Origin: Haloarcula sebkhae
GTDB taxonomy: Archaea > Halobacteriota > Halobacteria > Halobacteriales > Haloarculaceae
NCBI RefSeq assembly: GCF_014647415.1
Contig: NZ_BMPD01000003.1
Span: forward strand, 1-64,000
Direction of reading: 5' to 3'
Length of the DNA stretch: 64,000 nt
This document shows, piece after piece, positions 1 to 7,331 of the stretch. A model generated the notes under the pieces. That model had not been told where the DNA came from. It was given only the letters and a program-made list of their open reading frames with translations, and made no database searches. Numbering within the stretch: the first letter of the stretch is position 1; each line of letters begins with the position of its first letter. A program made the translations under genes and the position numbers.

Positions 1-34
1 AACGCGGTTCGCCGCCACCATTCATACCTTTCAC

Positions 35-70
35 AGCCCACTCGGGAGAGATATCTCTCCCGAGTGGGCT
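35..70. repeat. 36-base perfect palindrome
   Basis: Two 18-base arms (AGCCCACTCGGGAGAGAT and its exact reverse complement) meet with no spacer. The palindrome is followed by TTTCC and an AT-rich tract. As RNA it would form a strong hairpin in either direction, so it could be the terminator of a gene lying left of the window or between convergent genes. A protein-binding site is also possible. The palindrome itself is certain; its role is inference. Confidence 0.6.
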
Positions 71-123
71 TTCCGTATTTATAACCAGTGCGTAACTAGG
101 TAACTGGGTCGAGAAACAATGGC

Positions 124-361
124 ATGACCCGCGAAGTCAAACTGAACGAACTCACGGCGCTTCTTGAAACGGCGACGTATCCACTGTCGGTCGCGACTGC
201 TCAGCAGGAGTTCGACGATGTACGACTCATGTATGCAGACGGTACTGGATCGGATCGATGACAAGCAGTTCGATTCTCCCGACGAGGCGCAATCGTCAAT
301 CTACAATACTATCCCGGTCGAAGGAGTCGGCGAGCCGGGCCAGTCAGAGGGTGAGGGCTGA
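124..361 (+). pseudogene. Frameshifted DUF5789-type small haloarchaeal protein
   Basis: The ATG at 124 opens a frame starting MTREVKLNELTALLE and running to RLMYADG before stopping at 261. The overlapping frame shifted by one base continues as TVLDRIDDKQFDSPDEAQSS and ends with VGEPGQSEGEG at 361. Joined, the two halves match the layout of the haloarchaeal DUF5789 family (about 80-90 residues): an REVKLxEL start, a central ADG and the characteristic GEP-QSEGEG tail. The break lies near 237-243, and the usual few residues after ADG appear to be missing, so a small out-of-frame deletion is likely. The function of the family is unknown. An assembly or sequencing error is the alternative to a real pseudogene. 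Confidence 0.6.
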
Positions 362-407
362 TCGAATTCGCTACGCTTAAACGACCGAGTTGACTACCAC
401 TATTCGC

Positions 408-483
408 GCCAAGGTGGCAGAGTCTGGCCTAACGCAGCGGCCTGCAGAGCCGCCCATCGCCGGTTCAAATCCGGCCCTTGGCT
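408..483 (+). tRNA. tRNA-Cys (GCA)
   Basis: A full cloverleaf can be drawn. The acceptor arm GCCAAGG (408-414) pairs with CCTTGGC (476-482), and the discriminator is T at 483. The anticodon stem GCGGC (437-441) pairs with GCCGC (449-453) around the loop CTGCAGA, giving anticodon GCA at 444-446. The T-loop reads GGTTCAAATCC. No intron is present and CCA is not encoded. The following 230 bases up to the next gene hold nothing I can recognise. Confidence 0.95.
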
Positions 484-715
484 TCTCGATCTCTCATACA
501 CCGATGTTTCCCGGTCAGTAACCTGAATTCACGCTCTTTTTCATGTGGAGATGACGTCACAGGAGTGCCCAAGACCAGTCGGGCACAGAACACGGGCCCC
601 AATCAACGACTGTAGAAATGTACTAGCGGCTGTGATCCACATTCCCAGTTCAGTGTATTGAGGATCACTACGAAGCTACAGCCAACAGTATTGGACACCG
701 GATTGATCGAGTGTT

Positions 716-1960
716 TCAGTCATCTCCGGTGGCATGCGCTTCGGGTGTCGCAGCAAGTTCCGGGATCAGCCGGTACCCAGTACCCGTCCCGACTGCAGCG
801 GAGAACGCGATCGCCGTACCCAACTGTGCGACCGGGCCGAAGCCAGCGCTCGAAACCGCTGACACGACAAGAACTGTGAGCACGATTCCCACAAGACCGA
901 TCACCGCTTCGCGGACAGCGACGCGACGGAACCGGCGACGGCGGTCACTCGGTTGTGTTTGGAGGACCGGGAGCACATCGTGATATCGCGTCTGCACGAG
1001 GTAATTCGTCACTACAGCGAGCAGGCCAGCGATGAGCGTCCATGGTCCCCAGCCAATACCGAATGCCGGGTCAAAGTCGAGCGCAAATCCACTCGGCTCA
1101 GCTGGCTGTTGGCTTTCGGGTGTCGGCGGCACGGCCCCGCCGCCACTCACGGTTTCAGTCTCTTCCTGGCTGTCGATAGATGTGCCGGTTGGCTCGCCAG
1201 TCGATGTTTCGATGCCAGTACCACCGCTGCTTTCCCCAGCGGGTGCTTCAGTCGGTTCTCCAGTTGGCGTCACAGTTCCAGGCCTATCCGTACTCTCCTC
1301 GCCGGTGCCGCCATCGCTCGTATTAGTATCGCCACCACCACCTGTACCGGCGTCGTCGCTACCACCACTACCCGCATCTGTGCCGTCTCCATCGCCCGTG
1401 TTAGTGTCATTGCCGCCGCTACCTGTGTCAGTGTCATCACCGTTGCTGCCGCCCGTATCAGTGTCTGGCTCGGCATCCGGAACTTCCATCGTGTACGTCA
1501 CTGTCTCGGAGAGGGACGATGGGCTGTCGGCGTCTGTCGCCACGGTGAACCCGAGTATTGCTTGCTCGCCCGGGGCAAGCGTAAGCGTGTTACTCACTTC
1601 ATCGACCGACTCGCGTGTACCTGTGTCTGTGTTCCGGTAGATGTCCAACCACTCACTTTCGTGCTCGATCTGGATCGTCGCCGCTTCATCGCTACCGTTG
1701 ATTCCCGCAAAACCAACGACAAACACGTCGTCGAATACGGTCTCGGTGCCGGAAAAAACGTCAACAGAAATAACAAGCTCGCCACTGCTGTCAAACGATG
1801 CGTAGCGGTCGCCGTTGGGCGTGTCAGCTGGAGCCAGCGCAACTCCGGTGTCCTCCGCCGGAGCGAGTTCATCAACGGGTTCTGAGAGCGGGACCGCGGC
1901 CGTGGACATGACTGTCCCGCAGACGACGAACACGAGTCCAAGGGCGAAGTACCATTTCAT
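716..1960 (-). CDS. Exported DUF1102-like membrane-anchored protein with Asp/Gly/Thr-rich stalk
   Basis: The protein has 414 residues. An N-terminal hydrophobic signal (residues 3-23) leads to a DUF1102-like domain (about 45-165), recognisable from a segment in which a strand ELVISVDV precedes FDDVFVV. Residues 165-295 are a low-complexity stalk of Gly, Asp, Thr, Ser and Pro. Two hydrophobic segments follow (about 312-328 and 350-375), flanking a basic stretch DRRRRFRR, so the C-terminus is membrane-embedded. It lies 65 bases downstream of the DUF1102 gene on the same strand and probably shares its transcript. The likely role is a cell-surface structural or anchoring protein of the fibre-like locus; that role is inference. 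Confidence 0.7.
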   Translation of the reverse strand: MKWYFALGLVFVVCGTVMSTAAVPLSEPVDELAPAEDTGVALAPADTPNGDRYASFDSSGELVISVDVFSGTETVFDDVFVVGFAGINGSDEAATIQIEHESEWLDIYRNTDTGTRESVDEVSNTLTLAPGEQAILGFTVATDADSPSSLSETVTYTMEVPDAEPDTDTGGSNGDDTDTGSGGNDTNTGDGDGTDAGSGGSDDAGTGGGGDTNTSDGGTGEESTDRPGTVTPTGEPTEAPAGESSGGTGIETSTGEPTGTSIDSQEETETVSGGGAVPPTPESQQPAEPSGFALDFDPAFGIGWGPWTLIAGLLAVVTNYLVQTRYHDVLPVLQTQPSDRRRRFRRVAVREAVIGLVGIVLTVLVVSAVSSAGFGPVAQLGTAIAFSAAVGTGTGYRLIPELAATPEAHATGDD

Positions 1961-2025
1961 ATCGTGGCATGTGAGACTGCATAACGCTACCGTGAGCCCG
2001 TCCGCCTACTGTTCAACAACAGACA

Positions 2026-2607
2026 TCAGCTGGTACCGCTTGCTCCTGCTGTTCGTGCCGCAAAGACGATTGCATTGATCGAACTGATATCCTCTCCTTT
2101 GTTGCCGTTTCGAAGGTCAACGACAACTGTGAAGTCCTTGGAGTTGCCTGCGCTCAGGGAAACAGCATTATCACCGTCGCTGGAGCCATCGACGATTGTG
2201 TCTCCGTTGTACCGGATATCAAGCACGTCTCCGATGAGGTCGTTCGGGTCTGGCGTGATCGAACTGCTCCCCCCATCATCGTTCACCGAAACACTGAGTT
2301 CTTTGTCTGCGTTGTTTGTTATGCGAAGGACATCCCTAAATCGCGTTGTGGCCCGTTTATGTAGATCACTCTGCTGAATCTCAATCGTCCCGTTACTGTT
2401 GGAGCCGTCGGTAGTGATTAGATCAGTAGCATAGCTCTTGTCTGGATTTTGTTTAAAACTCACAAGCGCGCTTGCATCGTCACTAGTACTAAGCGTAACC
2501 GTCCGTGTCGCTTCAACTGAGGAGAATGCACCGGAGCCAAACGCGCCGCCGACAGTCGCACTGATTGTCCCGAGTCCGAGCAGGACACTTCGTCGATTTA
2601 GCCTCAT
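2026..2607 (-). CDS. DUF1102-family exported surface protein (TasA/camelysin-like candidate)
   Basis: The protein has 193 residues. The N-terminus carries an Arg pair (NRRSV) followed by a hydrophobic run and then GSGAFSSVEATRTVTL. This matches the arrangement seen in the proteins encoded at 2780 and 4423 and recalls the signal region of SipW-processed TasA/camelysin precursors. The mature part is a beta-rich, Ser/Asp/Asn-rich domain of the haloarchaeal DUF1102 type. The gene is divergent from the paralogue at 2780, and the shared 172-base promoter region contains a 12-base inverted repeat. Export and surface location are well supported; assembly into fibres is inference from the neighbouring SipW-like peptidase. 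Confidence 0.75.
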   Translation of the reverse strand: MRLNRRSVLLGLGTISATVGGAFGSGAFSSVEATRTVTLSTSDDASALVSFKQNPDKSYATDLITTDGSNSNGTIEIQQSDLHKRATTRFRDVLRITNNADKELSVSVNDDGGSSSITPDPNDLIGDVLDIRYNGDTIVDGSSDGDNAVSLSAGNSKDFTVVVDLRNGNKGEDISSINAIVFAARTAGASGTS

Positions 2608-2653
2608 CTGTTGTACTACAGAACGCTAGCCCACCAGTTACTATTGACGTGCC

Positions 2654-2708
2654 TGAGCGGGGTTAATGCCGTCCATTAACGCCTCAAGCACGGCTATAAC
2701 CCCGCTCA
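2654..2708. promoter_or_regulatory. Inverted repeat in divergent promoter of two DUF1102 genes
   Basis: TGAGCGGGGTTA (2654-2665) is repeated as its exact complement TAACCCCGCTCA (2697-2708), separated by 31 bases. It sits almost centrally between the divergent start codons at 2607 and 2780. Its location suggests an operator serving both genes, or a hairpin in one transcript. The repeat is seen directly; the function is inferred. Confidence 0.5.
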
Positions 2709-2779
2709 AGCAGTACAATAGTAAGTCCCCGGAAACTGTTGTGGCTGGTACGGCACGACCATAACGTGCTGACTAACAT

Positions 2780-3445
2780 ATGAATCGCAGAAACGTACTT
2801 ACGGGACTCGGCGGATTGGCAATCAGTGGTGGGGCGCTCTTCGGTACGGGCGCATTCACGAGCGTTACCGCGACGCGTTCAGTCGAAGTGAACGTTTTCG
2901 GTGCAGATAGTGGCACGGACGGGCTCGTAGACGGTGTAGACCAAACTACCGAAGACGATATCGCAGACACAATCACAAGCAACGCTGTCGATGTGCTTGT
3001 CGATACGTCGTCAAGTGACGTCTCAGTCAAAGGCCCTGACGGTAACTCCGCTACTGCAACAGACCTGTTCCCCGCTAACCCGGGGGCTTCAGACGGAGCA
3101 AACCCGGGCACAGATGGAACGTATGACAATGTGAGCCACGAGTACGTGAGCCTCGTTGCTAATGACGTGACAATCGTCTTTGGCGAAAATAACGGCCTCC
3201 CGCCGAACTCTACTCTCGGGTACACTGATCTATTTAAATTCGTGCCAAACGCTGACAGTAACAGTACGTTTGACGTTACGTTCGGGGGGGACAATGGCGG
3301 CAATGTGCTTACGCAGGTCGACGGAAAATCGGTTACCGATGGAGCAGTTATCTCAGTCTCCTCGAGTAGTTCTTCCGGTGCCGAAATCACGACAGAAACC
3401 TCGGCTAATAACGAAGACCTCGACATCAGCATTACAGAACAATAA
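2780..3445 (+). CDS. DUF1102-family exported surface protein (TasA/camelysin-like candidate)
   Basis: The protein has 221 residues and is a paralogue of the product of 2026-2607. The start MNRRNVLTGLGGLAISGG has an Arg pair plus hydrophobic core, then FGTGAFTSVTATRSVEV, a motif shared with the other two precursors of the locus. The mature part is acidic and rich in Asp, Asn, Ser and Thr with alternating beta-strand patterning and no cysteine, as expected for an extracellular halophilic structural protein. It ends in a Ser-rich tail. The gene stands alone before a 402-base AT-rich spacer. The DUF1102 assignment rests on the overall pattern; the fibre role is inference. Confidence 0.75.
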   Translation: MNRRNVLTGLGGLAISGGALFGTGAFTSVTATRSVEVNVFGADSGTDGLVDGVDQTTEDDIADTITSNAVDVLVDTSSSDVSVKGPDGNSATATDLFPANPGASDGANPGTDGTYDNVSHEYVSLVANDVTIVFGENNGLPPNSTLGYTDLFKFVPNADSNSTFDVTFGGDNGGNVLTQVDGKSVTDGAVISVSSSSSSGAEITTETSANNEDLDISITEQ

Positions 3446-3847
3446 AACTCAGACGTGAATCGCAGACTGGCTTTGACAACTCAGGAAGCTATTTAGCTCA
3501 CTTCTACCTGTCAATGACTGCTATGATGTAGATATCGGGTAATTGCAGACAGCGCAGGTACCAGCTCCGGAGCGTCTTGCCACTGATGAACTGTAACATT
3601 GCCTCTATCTTAATTACTTACTGTAGCTAGTACACCGCGTCGCCTACTCACATCTTGGCACCCGACAGTATTCAACGCTCATAAGATCATAGACTCATCT
3701 GCTGTATTATCATAAATTCTATATATAAATATCTGCACCATCGTCTCTGAAGCTGTCAACACCATGCCCCGTCTGCTAACGGCCTAATATACATACAATT
3801 TTGTTACCATTGACATTCCAGAACGCTTTTACATATTATAAACTAAT
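3446..3847. other. AT-rich intergenic spacer, promoter for 3848 gene
   Basis: These 402 bases are clearly more AT-rich than the flanking genes and contain no convincing reading frame. The last 30 bases hold a TATA-like stretch (ACATATTATAAACTAATATG) ending at the start codon at 3848. Nothing else was recognised. Confidence 0.5.
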
Positions 3848-4426
3848 ATGTCGACAATGGCAGTGGGTGGGAAGCAGCGCAACCAGACAGAGACTGGTAA
3901 CGCGATTACACGGGACGAGGTGTTTGACTTACTCAGTAATCACCGCCGCCGATACGCATTACACGTAGCGAAGCAATCAGACGGTGACACAGAACTTTCG
4001 GATATTGCTGAACAGGTGGCGGCGTGGGAAAACGAGAAACCACAGAGTGAGATCACGTCCAGCGAGCGCCATCGCGTGTACACGTCAATGCAACAGACGC
4101 ATCTGCCCGCGATGGACCGTGCGGGCGTGATCGAATACGACAATGGGACAGTCTCGCTGACCGAACAGGCAGCGGATCTTGACGTGTACATGGATGTCGT
4201 GCCGGAAGACTCCATCCCGTGGGGACAGTACTACCTCGGGTTGTCAGTTCTGTCGGGAGCTGTCGTTGGCGCTGCTGGGCTGGATGTGTTCCCAGCCAGT
4301 ATTCCCGACCTCGCGTGGGCTGGTCTCGTCGTCATGCTGTTTCTCTGCTCCGGACTGTATCACGTCTGGCAGAGCCAGCAACTCCGTCTGGGAGCGGGCG
4401 AGACGCCCCCGGATGTTGAAACATGA
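3848..4426 (+). CDS. Membrane-tethered winged-helix protein (DUF7344-type)
   Basis: The protein has 192 residues. Residues 22-110 form a helix-rich domain beginning DEVFDLLSNHRRRYALHVA and continuing with ELSDIAEQVAAWEN, the usual pattern of the haloarchaeal winged-helix DUF7344 family. Two transmembrane helices follow (about 128-148 and 152-172), with a short polar tail. The last four bases (ATGA) overlap the start of the LamG gene, so the two are translationally coupled. The position suggests a membrane-bound sensor or regulator of the surface-fibre locus; DNA binding is inferred from the family and the target is unknown. Confidence 0.7.
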   Translation: MSTMAVGGKQRNQTETGNAITRDEVFDLLSNHRRRYALHVAKQSDGDTELSDIAEQVAAWENEKPQSEITSSERHRVYTSMQQTHLPAMDRAGVIEYDNGTVSLTEQAADLDVYMDVVPEDSIPWGQYYLGLSVLSGAVVGAAGLDVFPASIPDLAWAGLVVMLFLCSGLYHVWQSQQLRLGAGETPPDVET

Positions 4427-5709
4427 GCAAGAAGTGGACTCGCCGGAGTGCACTTGCGCTGATCGGTAGCGGTGCCGGCCTCCTGACGTGGGGTACTGGT
4501 GGGTTCACAGACGTGACCGCTGACCGTCAGGTGAATATTAATACGACCCCTGACAGCCTGGATCATCCGCGGCTTGGAATTAACACCCTGGGCGACGGGG
4601 GTGGCCCCGGTCAGAGGGTGTCGTTGATAACGTTCCAGAACAACCTAGACGAAGAAATTGGAGTAAACCTGAATGCGGCCACAGTCGACAGTGATGATAC
4701 CACTGAAGTGGCCGATCTGTTCAAAGGTGAAGGAATAGACCCTACTAATTACTTTGATGCGCCTGATAGCGTTGGGCCGGAAGAACAAGGGATAATCGAG
4801 GCAACACTTGACCTCCTCCCGGATGTGTCTATTGGTTCCGACCGCGAATATGACCTTCTGCTCGATTTTACTGCTGGAACTAAAAACGAAAACCAAACAA
4901 TAACGCTAAGCCGAAAAGCGACAGTTACATACGAAGACCCACGAGTTTCGTACTGGGATTTTGAACAAATAGAGGGACAAACTGTCCCAGATCTCTGGAG
5001 CGGCAACGACGCCAGTCGTAAATACGTAGGGAAGATTGGCCCTTTCAGGTACGGCTATGAGCCAGACCCGGCAGACGGTGGTAATCGTGGCACCGTGCTC
5101 GATTTCCGTGGCGACAGATTCCGTTCCGGCGATGATGACGTTATTACGACATCTGACACCTCTAAGTTAGATTTCACCGACGACTTTTCACTTTCCGTCT
5201 GGATCAAACCGACTTCGATTCCGAATTTGTACGCGCGACTGTTCAGTAAATGGGATTCCCCTAGAAACAATCGAGAGTCTGACGCGGAGAAGGGATACCA
5301 GTTCTTCCTCGGTGAAACTGACGATAAATTTGATAACGAATTTGAAATCGGAATAGAAACCGGGCAGAGAAATGGCAAGACGACCAAAATAAAGACAGGT
5401 GCAACAGTAGATGAAGGCAAGTGGAACCATGTTGTCTGGACTCATACGTCGTCTAAGGAATCTGAAGATAGGGTATATGTAAATGGAGATCACGAAGGCA
5501 ACGGATACAGTGGCAATCTGCCAGACCCGTATGGGTCCAATGAACCACTCCGGATAGGCAATGGGATTGGTGGTAATGACCGTCTCAGGTATCCGTTCAA
5601 TGGTCTCATGGATGAGGCAAAAGCCTATGACACTGCACTGACCAGCGAGCAGGTAAAAAATCTCTACGAGACAAGCAAAGGCGGCGATGGCGGCAGCATA
5701 GGCGGCTAA
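4423..5709 (+). CDS. Exported LamG-domain protein with DUF1102-like N-terminus
   Basis: The protein has 428 residues. The N-terminus (MSKKWTRRSALALIGSG) has an Arg pair and hydrophobic core followed by TGGFTDVTADRQVNI, the signal motif shared with the two DUF1102 proteins. Residues 30-165 are a DUF1102-like beta domain. Residues about 168-415 are a LamG/concanavalin-like jelly roll: an opening VSYWDFE, later DFSLSVWIKP, GKWNHVVWTH, VYVNGD and a closing FNGLMDEAKAYDTALTSEQV, the classic LamG-repeat ending. LamG domains usually bind glycans or proteins, so this may link the fibre to cell-surface or matrix sugars (inference). The start overlaps the regulator gene by four bases. Confidence 0.8.
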   Translation: MSKKWTRRSALALIGSGAGLLTWGTGGFTDVTADRQVNINTTPDSLDHPRLGINTLGDGGGPGQRVSLITFQNNLDEEIGVNLNAATVDSDDTTEVADLFKGEGIDPTNYFDAPDSVGPEEQGIIEATLDLLPDVSIGSDREYDLLLDFTAGTKNENQTITLSRKATVTYEDPRVSYWDFEQIEGQTVPDLWSGNDASRKYVGKIGPFRYGYEPDPADGGNRGTVLDFRGDRFRSGDDDVITTSDTSKLDFTDDFSLSVWIKPTSIPNLYARLFSKWDSPRNNRESDAEKGYQFFLGETDDKFDNEFEIGIETGQRNGKTTKIKTGATVDEGKWNHVVWTHTSSKESEDRVYVNGDHEGNGYSGNLPDPYGSNEPLRIGNGIGGNDRLRYPFNGLMDEAKAYDTALTSEQVKNLYETSKGGDGGSIGG

Positions 5710-5763
5710 GTCCCATGAGCGTATCTATCCGAAAATCACACTGTATGTAGTGCAACAAAACAA

Positions 5764-5874
5764 TATGGCCAACAGCGACTCAAATGAAGCAGAAAACGAT
5801 AGTGCATCAGTCCTGACGGGGCTGGTGACCACGCCGTACCGCAGGTTACCGGATATAAATGGTAAAAATAGATA
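5764..5874 (+). CDS. Possible 36-residue ORF overlapping the DUF5305 start
   Basis: An ATG at 5764 opens MANSDSNEAENDSASVLTGL and closes at 5874, overlapping the first bases of the DUF5305 gene in another frame. It is acidic at the start and more basic at the end. It may be a real small protein coupled to the next gene, a remnant, or chance. No homologue is recognised. Confidence 0.25.
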
Positions 5875-7091
5875 ACGTACTTTCAGCGTCTGTTCGCTCC
5901 GCCCTCAATCGCTGGTTTGTCCTGATATTACTCGTTACACTTACGCTAACGCTTGCTGGCGGCTACGTCACCTACGACAGCCATATCGACGGCGCGGAAA
6001 CAGTTACTGAACAACAGACCGTCGGCACGTGGACGGTGGAAAGCGAGTTCGAACACGGGGCAACAGTGACGCGTGATACCGAGGTTTTCAGTTCGGGTGA
6101 GCAACTCAGCAACCGGTCGCTGTATTTTACGACGGCATCGCCCGAACTCGATGGCACGTACACGGTCTCACACGACAACACCGACGGGAACGCGGCAGTT
6201 ACCTCGACGAACCTGTCGCTAGTGATCCGTGCGGTCGAGGAGCGAAACGGGAATCAGGTGGTCCACTGGCAGACACGCGACTCGCTCGACACGCTCGATG
6301 CTGTCGAGGTAGAAGACGGTGAAGCGGCAACCACCACAGTCAGCGTGGACATCCCGACAATCCTCAACCGTACCGAAGCGATACAGAACGATCTCGGGGC
6401 TGCCCCCGGACAAACCGAGGTTCTCCTCGTCGCCGACACAACTGTCGAGTCGTCAGTCGACGGAGAGACGTTCACCGACACTCGCACTGACCGCATCGAG
6501 ATTGTGCCCGGACGGAGTGTCTACCGCGTCAGCACTACCACAGCGGGTGCGAGTCCCTACGACGCGACCGAGCAGGTGACCCGGACCATTGAGCCGACAC
6601 GGCTGGAACTGTACGGGGGGCCTGTGCTCTGTATGCTCGGACTGCTCTGTATGGCTTTCCTCGGGACAGCACGCAGGCGTGGCTGGCTTGAAGTCACTGA
6701 CCGTGAGCGAGCGCGCAACGAGTTCGAGCGTGCACGTGACGACTTTGATGAGTGGATCTCGACGGCACGAATCCCGGATACCGACGACCGGACACCTGTC
6801 CCGACGGACTCGCTGGTGGACCTCGTTGACATTGCTATCGATAGTGACAGGCGCGTCCTCGAAGATGGTGATCAGTATGCAGTCCTCGTCGACAGTGAAA
6901 TCTACACGTACACGGCGCCACCGGCTGTCGACCCGCTTGCGTCACCAGCGACACGCAATACTGAGTCCGCTTCGGAAGACAGAGAAGGAGCGACGGCGTC
7001 GCTTTCAAGCCTGCTTTTCAACGACTCGGGCGAGGACGCTGATGCAACACACCCTGATGAAAACGAGATGTCTGATTCAAACGACGGGTGA
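5859..7091 (+). CDS. DUF5305-family membrane protein
   Basis: The protein has 410 residues. It has an N-terminal transmembrane helix (about 17-40), a 210-residue extracellular beta-rich domain beginning with YVTYDSHI and ending near the RIEIVPGRSVYRV strand, a second transmembrane helix (about 250-270), then a cytoplasmic acidic tail. The first part matches the haloarchaeal DUF5305 family, which commonly sits beside SipW-like signal peptidases and DUF1102 genes. It is on the same strand as the LamG gene and the signal peptidase. A role as membrane scaffold, anchor or assembly factor for the exported proteins is inference. Confidence 0.75.
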   Translation: MVKIDNVLSASVRSALNRWFVLILLVTLTLTLAGGYVTYDSHIDGAETVTEQQTVGTWTVESEFEHGATVTRDTEVFSSGEQLSNRSLYFTTASPELDGTYTVSHDNTDGNAAVTSTNLSLVIRAVEERNGNQVVHWQTRDSLDTLDAVEVEDGEAATTTVSVDIPTILNRTEAIQNDLGAAPGQTEVLLVADTTVESSVDGETFTDTRTDRIEIVPGRSVYRVSTTTAGASPYDATEQVTRTIEPTRLELYGGPVLCMLGLLCMAFLGTARRRGWLEVTDRERARNEFERARDDFDEWISTARIPDTDDRTPVPTDSLVDLVDIAIDSDRRVLEDGDQYAVLVDSEIYTYTAPPAVDPLASPATRNTESASEDREGATASLSSLLFNDSGEDADATHPDENEMSDSNDG

Positions 7092-7331
7092 CGCCGTTGA
7101 TCGGTCACTTTCTACAATCGCTGGTCGCCCCGGCATAGTTTGTGCTGCGTATGTCCCTCTGTGGCCACGACAGGTGTTAGATATTGATTTCGGGAGACAC
7201 TGCTTGTGACTGTAATAAACGGTGGTCCGGAACGTGGTAGCCCATGATGACAGGGGGATCGCGCCGTCCCCTTCGACTCAGCAACACCGATTTATATTCT
7301 GCTGGTCTACATCGCGTAGCGACACATTGGC

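Noticed and set aside
1160..1470. Tandem DNA repeat array or CRISPR-like region
   Set aside because: It is the coding sequence of a Gly/Asp/Thr-rich stalk with irregular units, without repeat-spacer structure.
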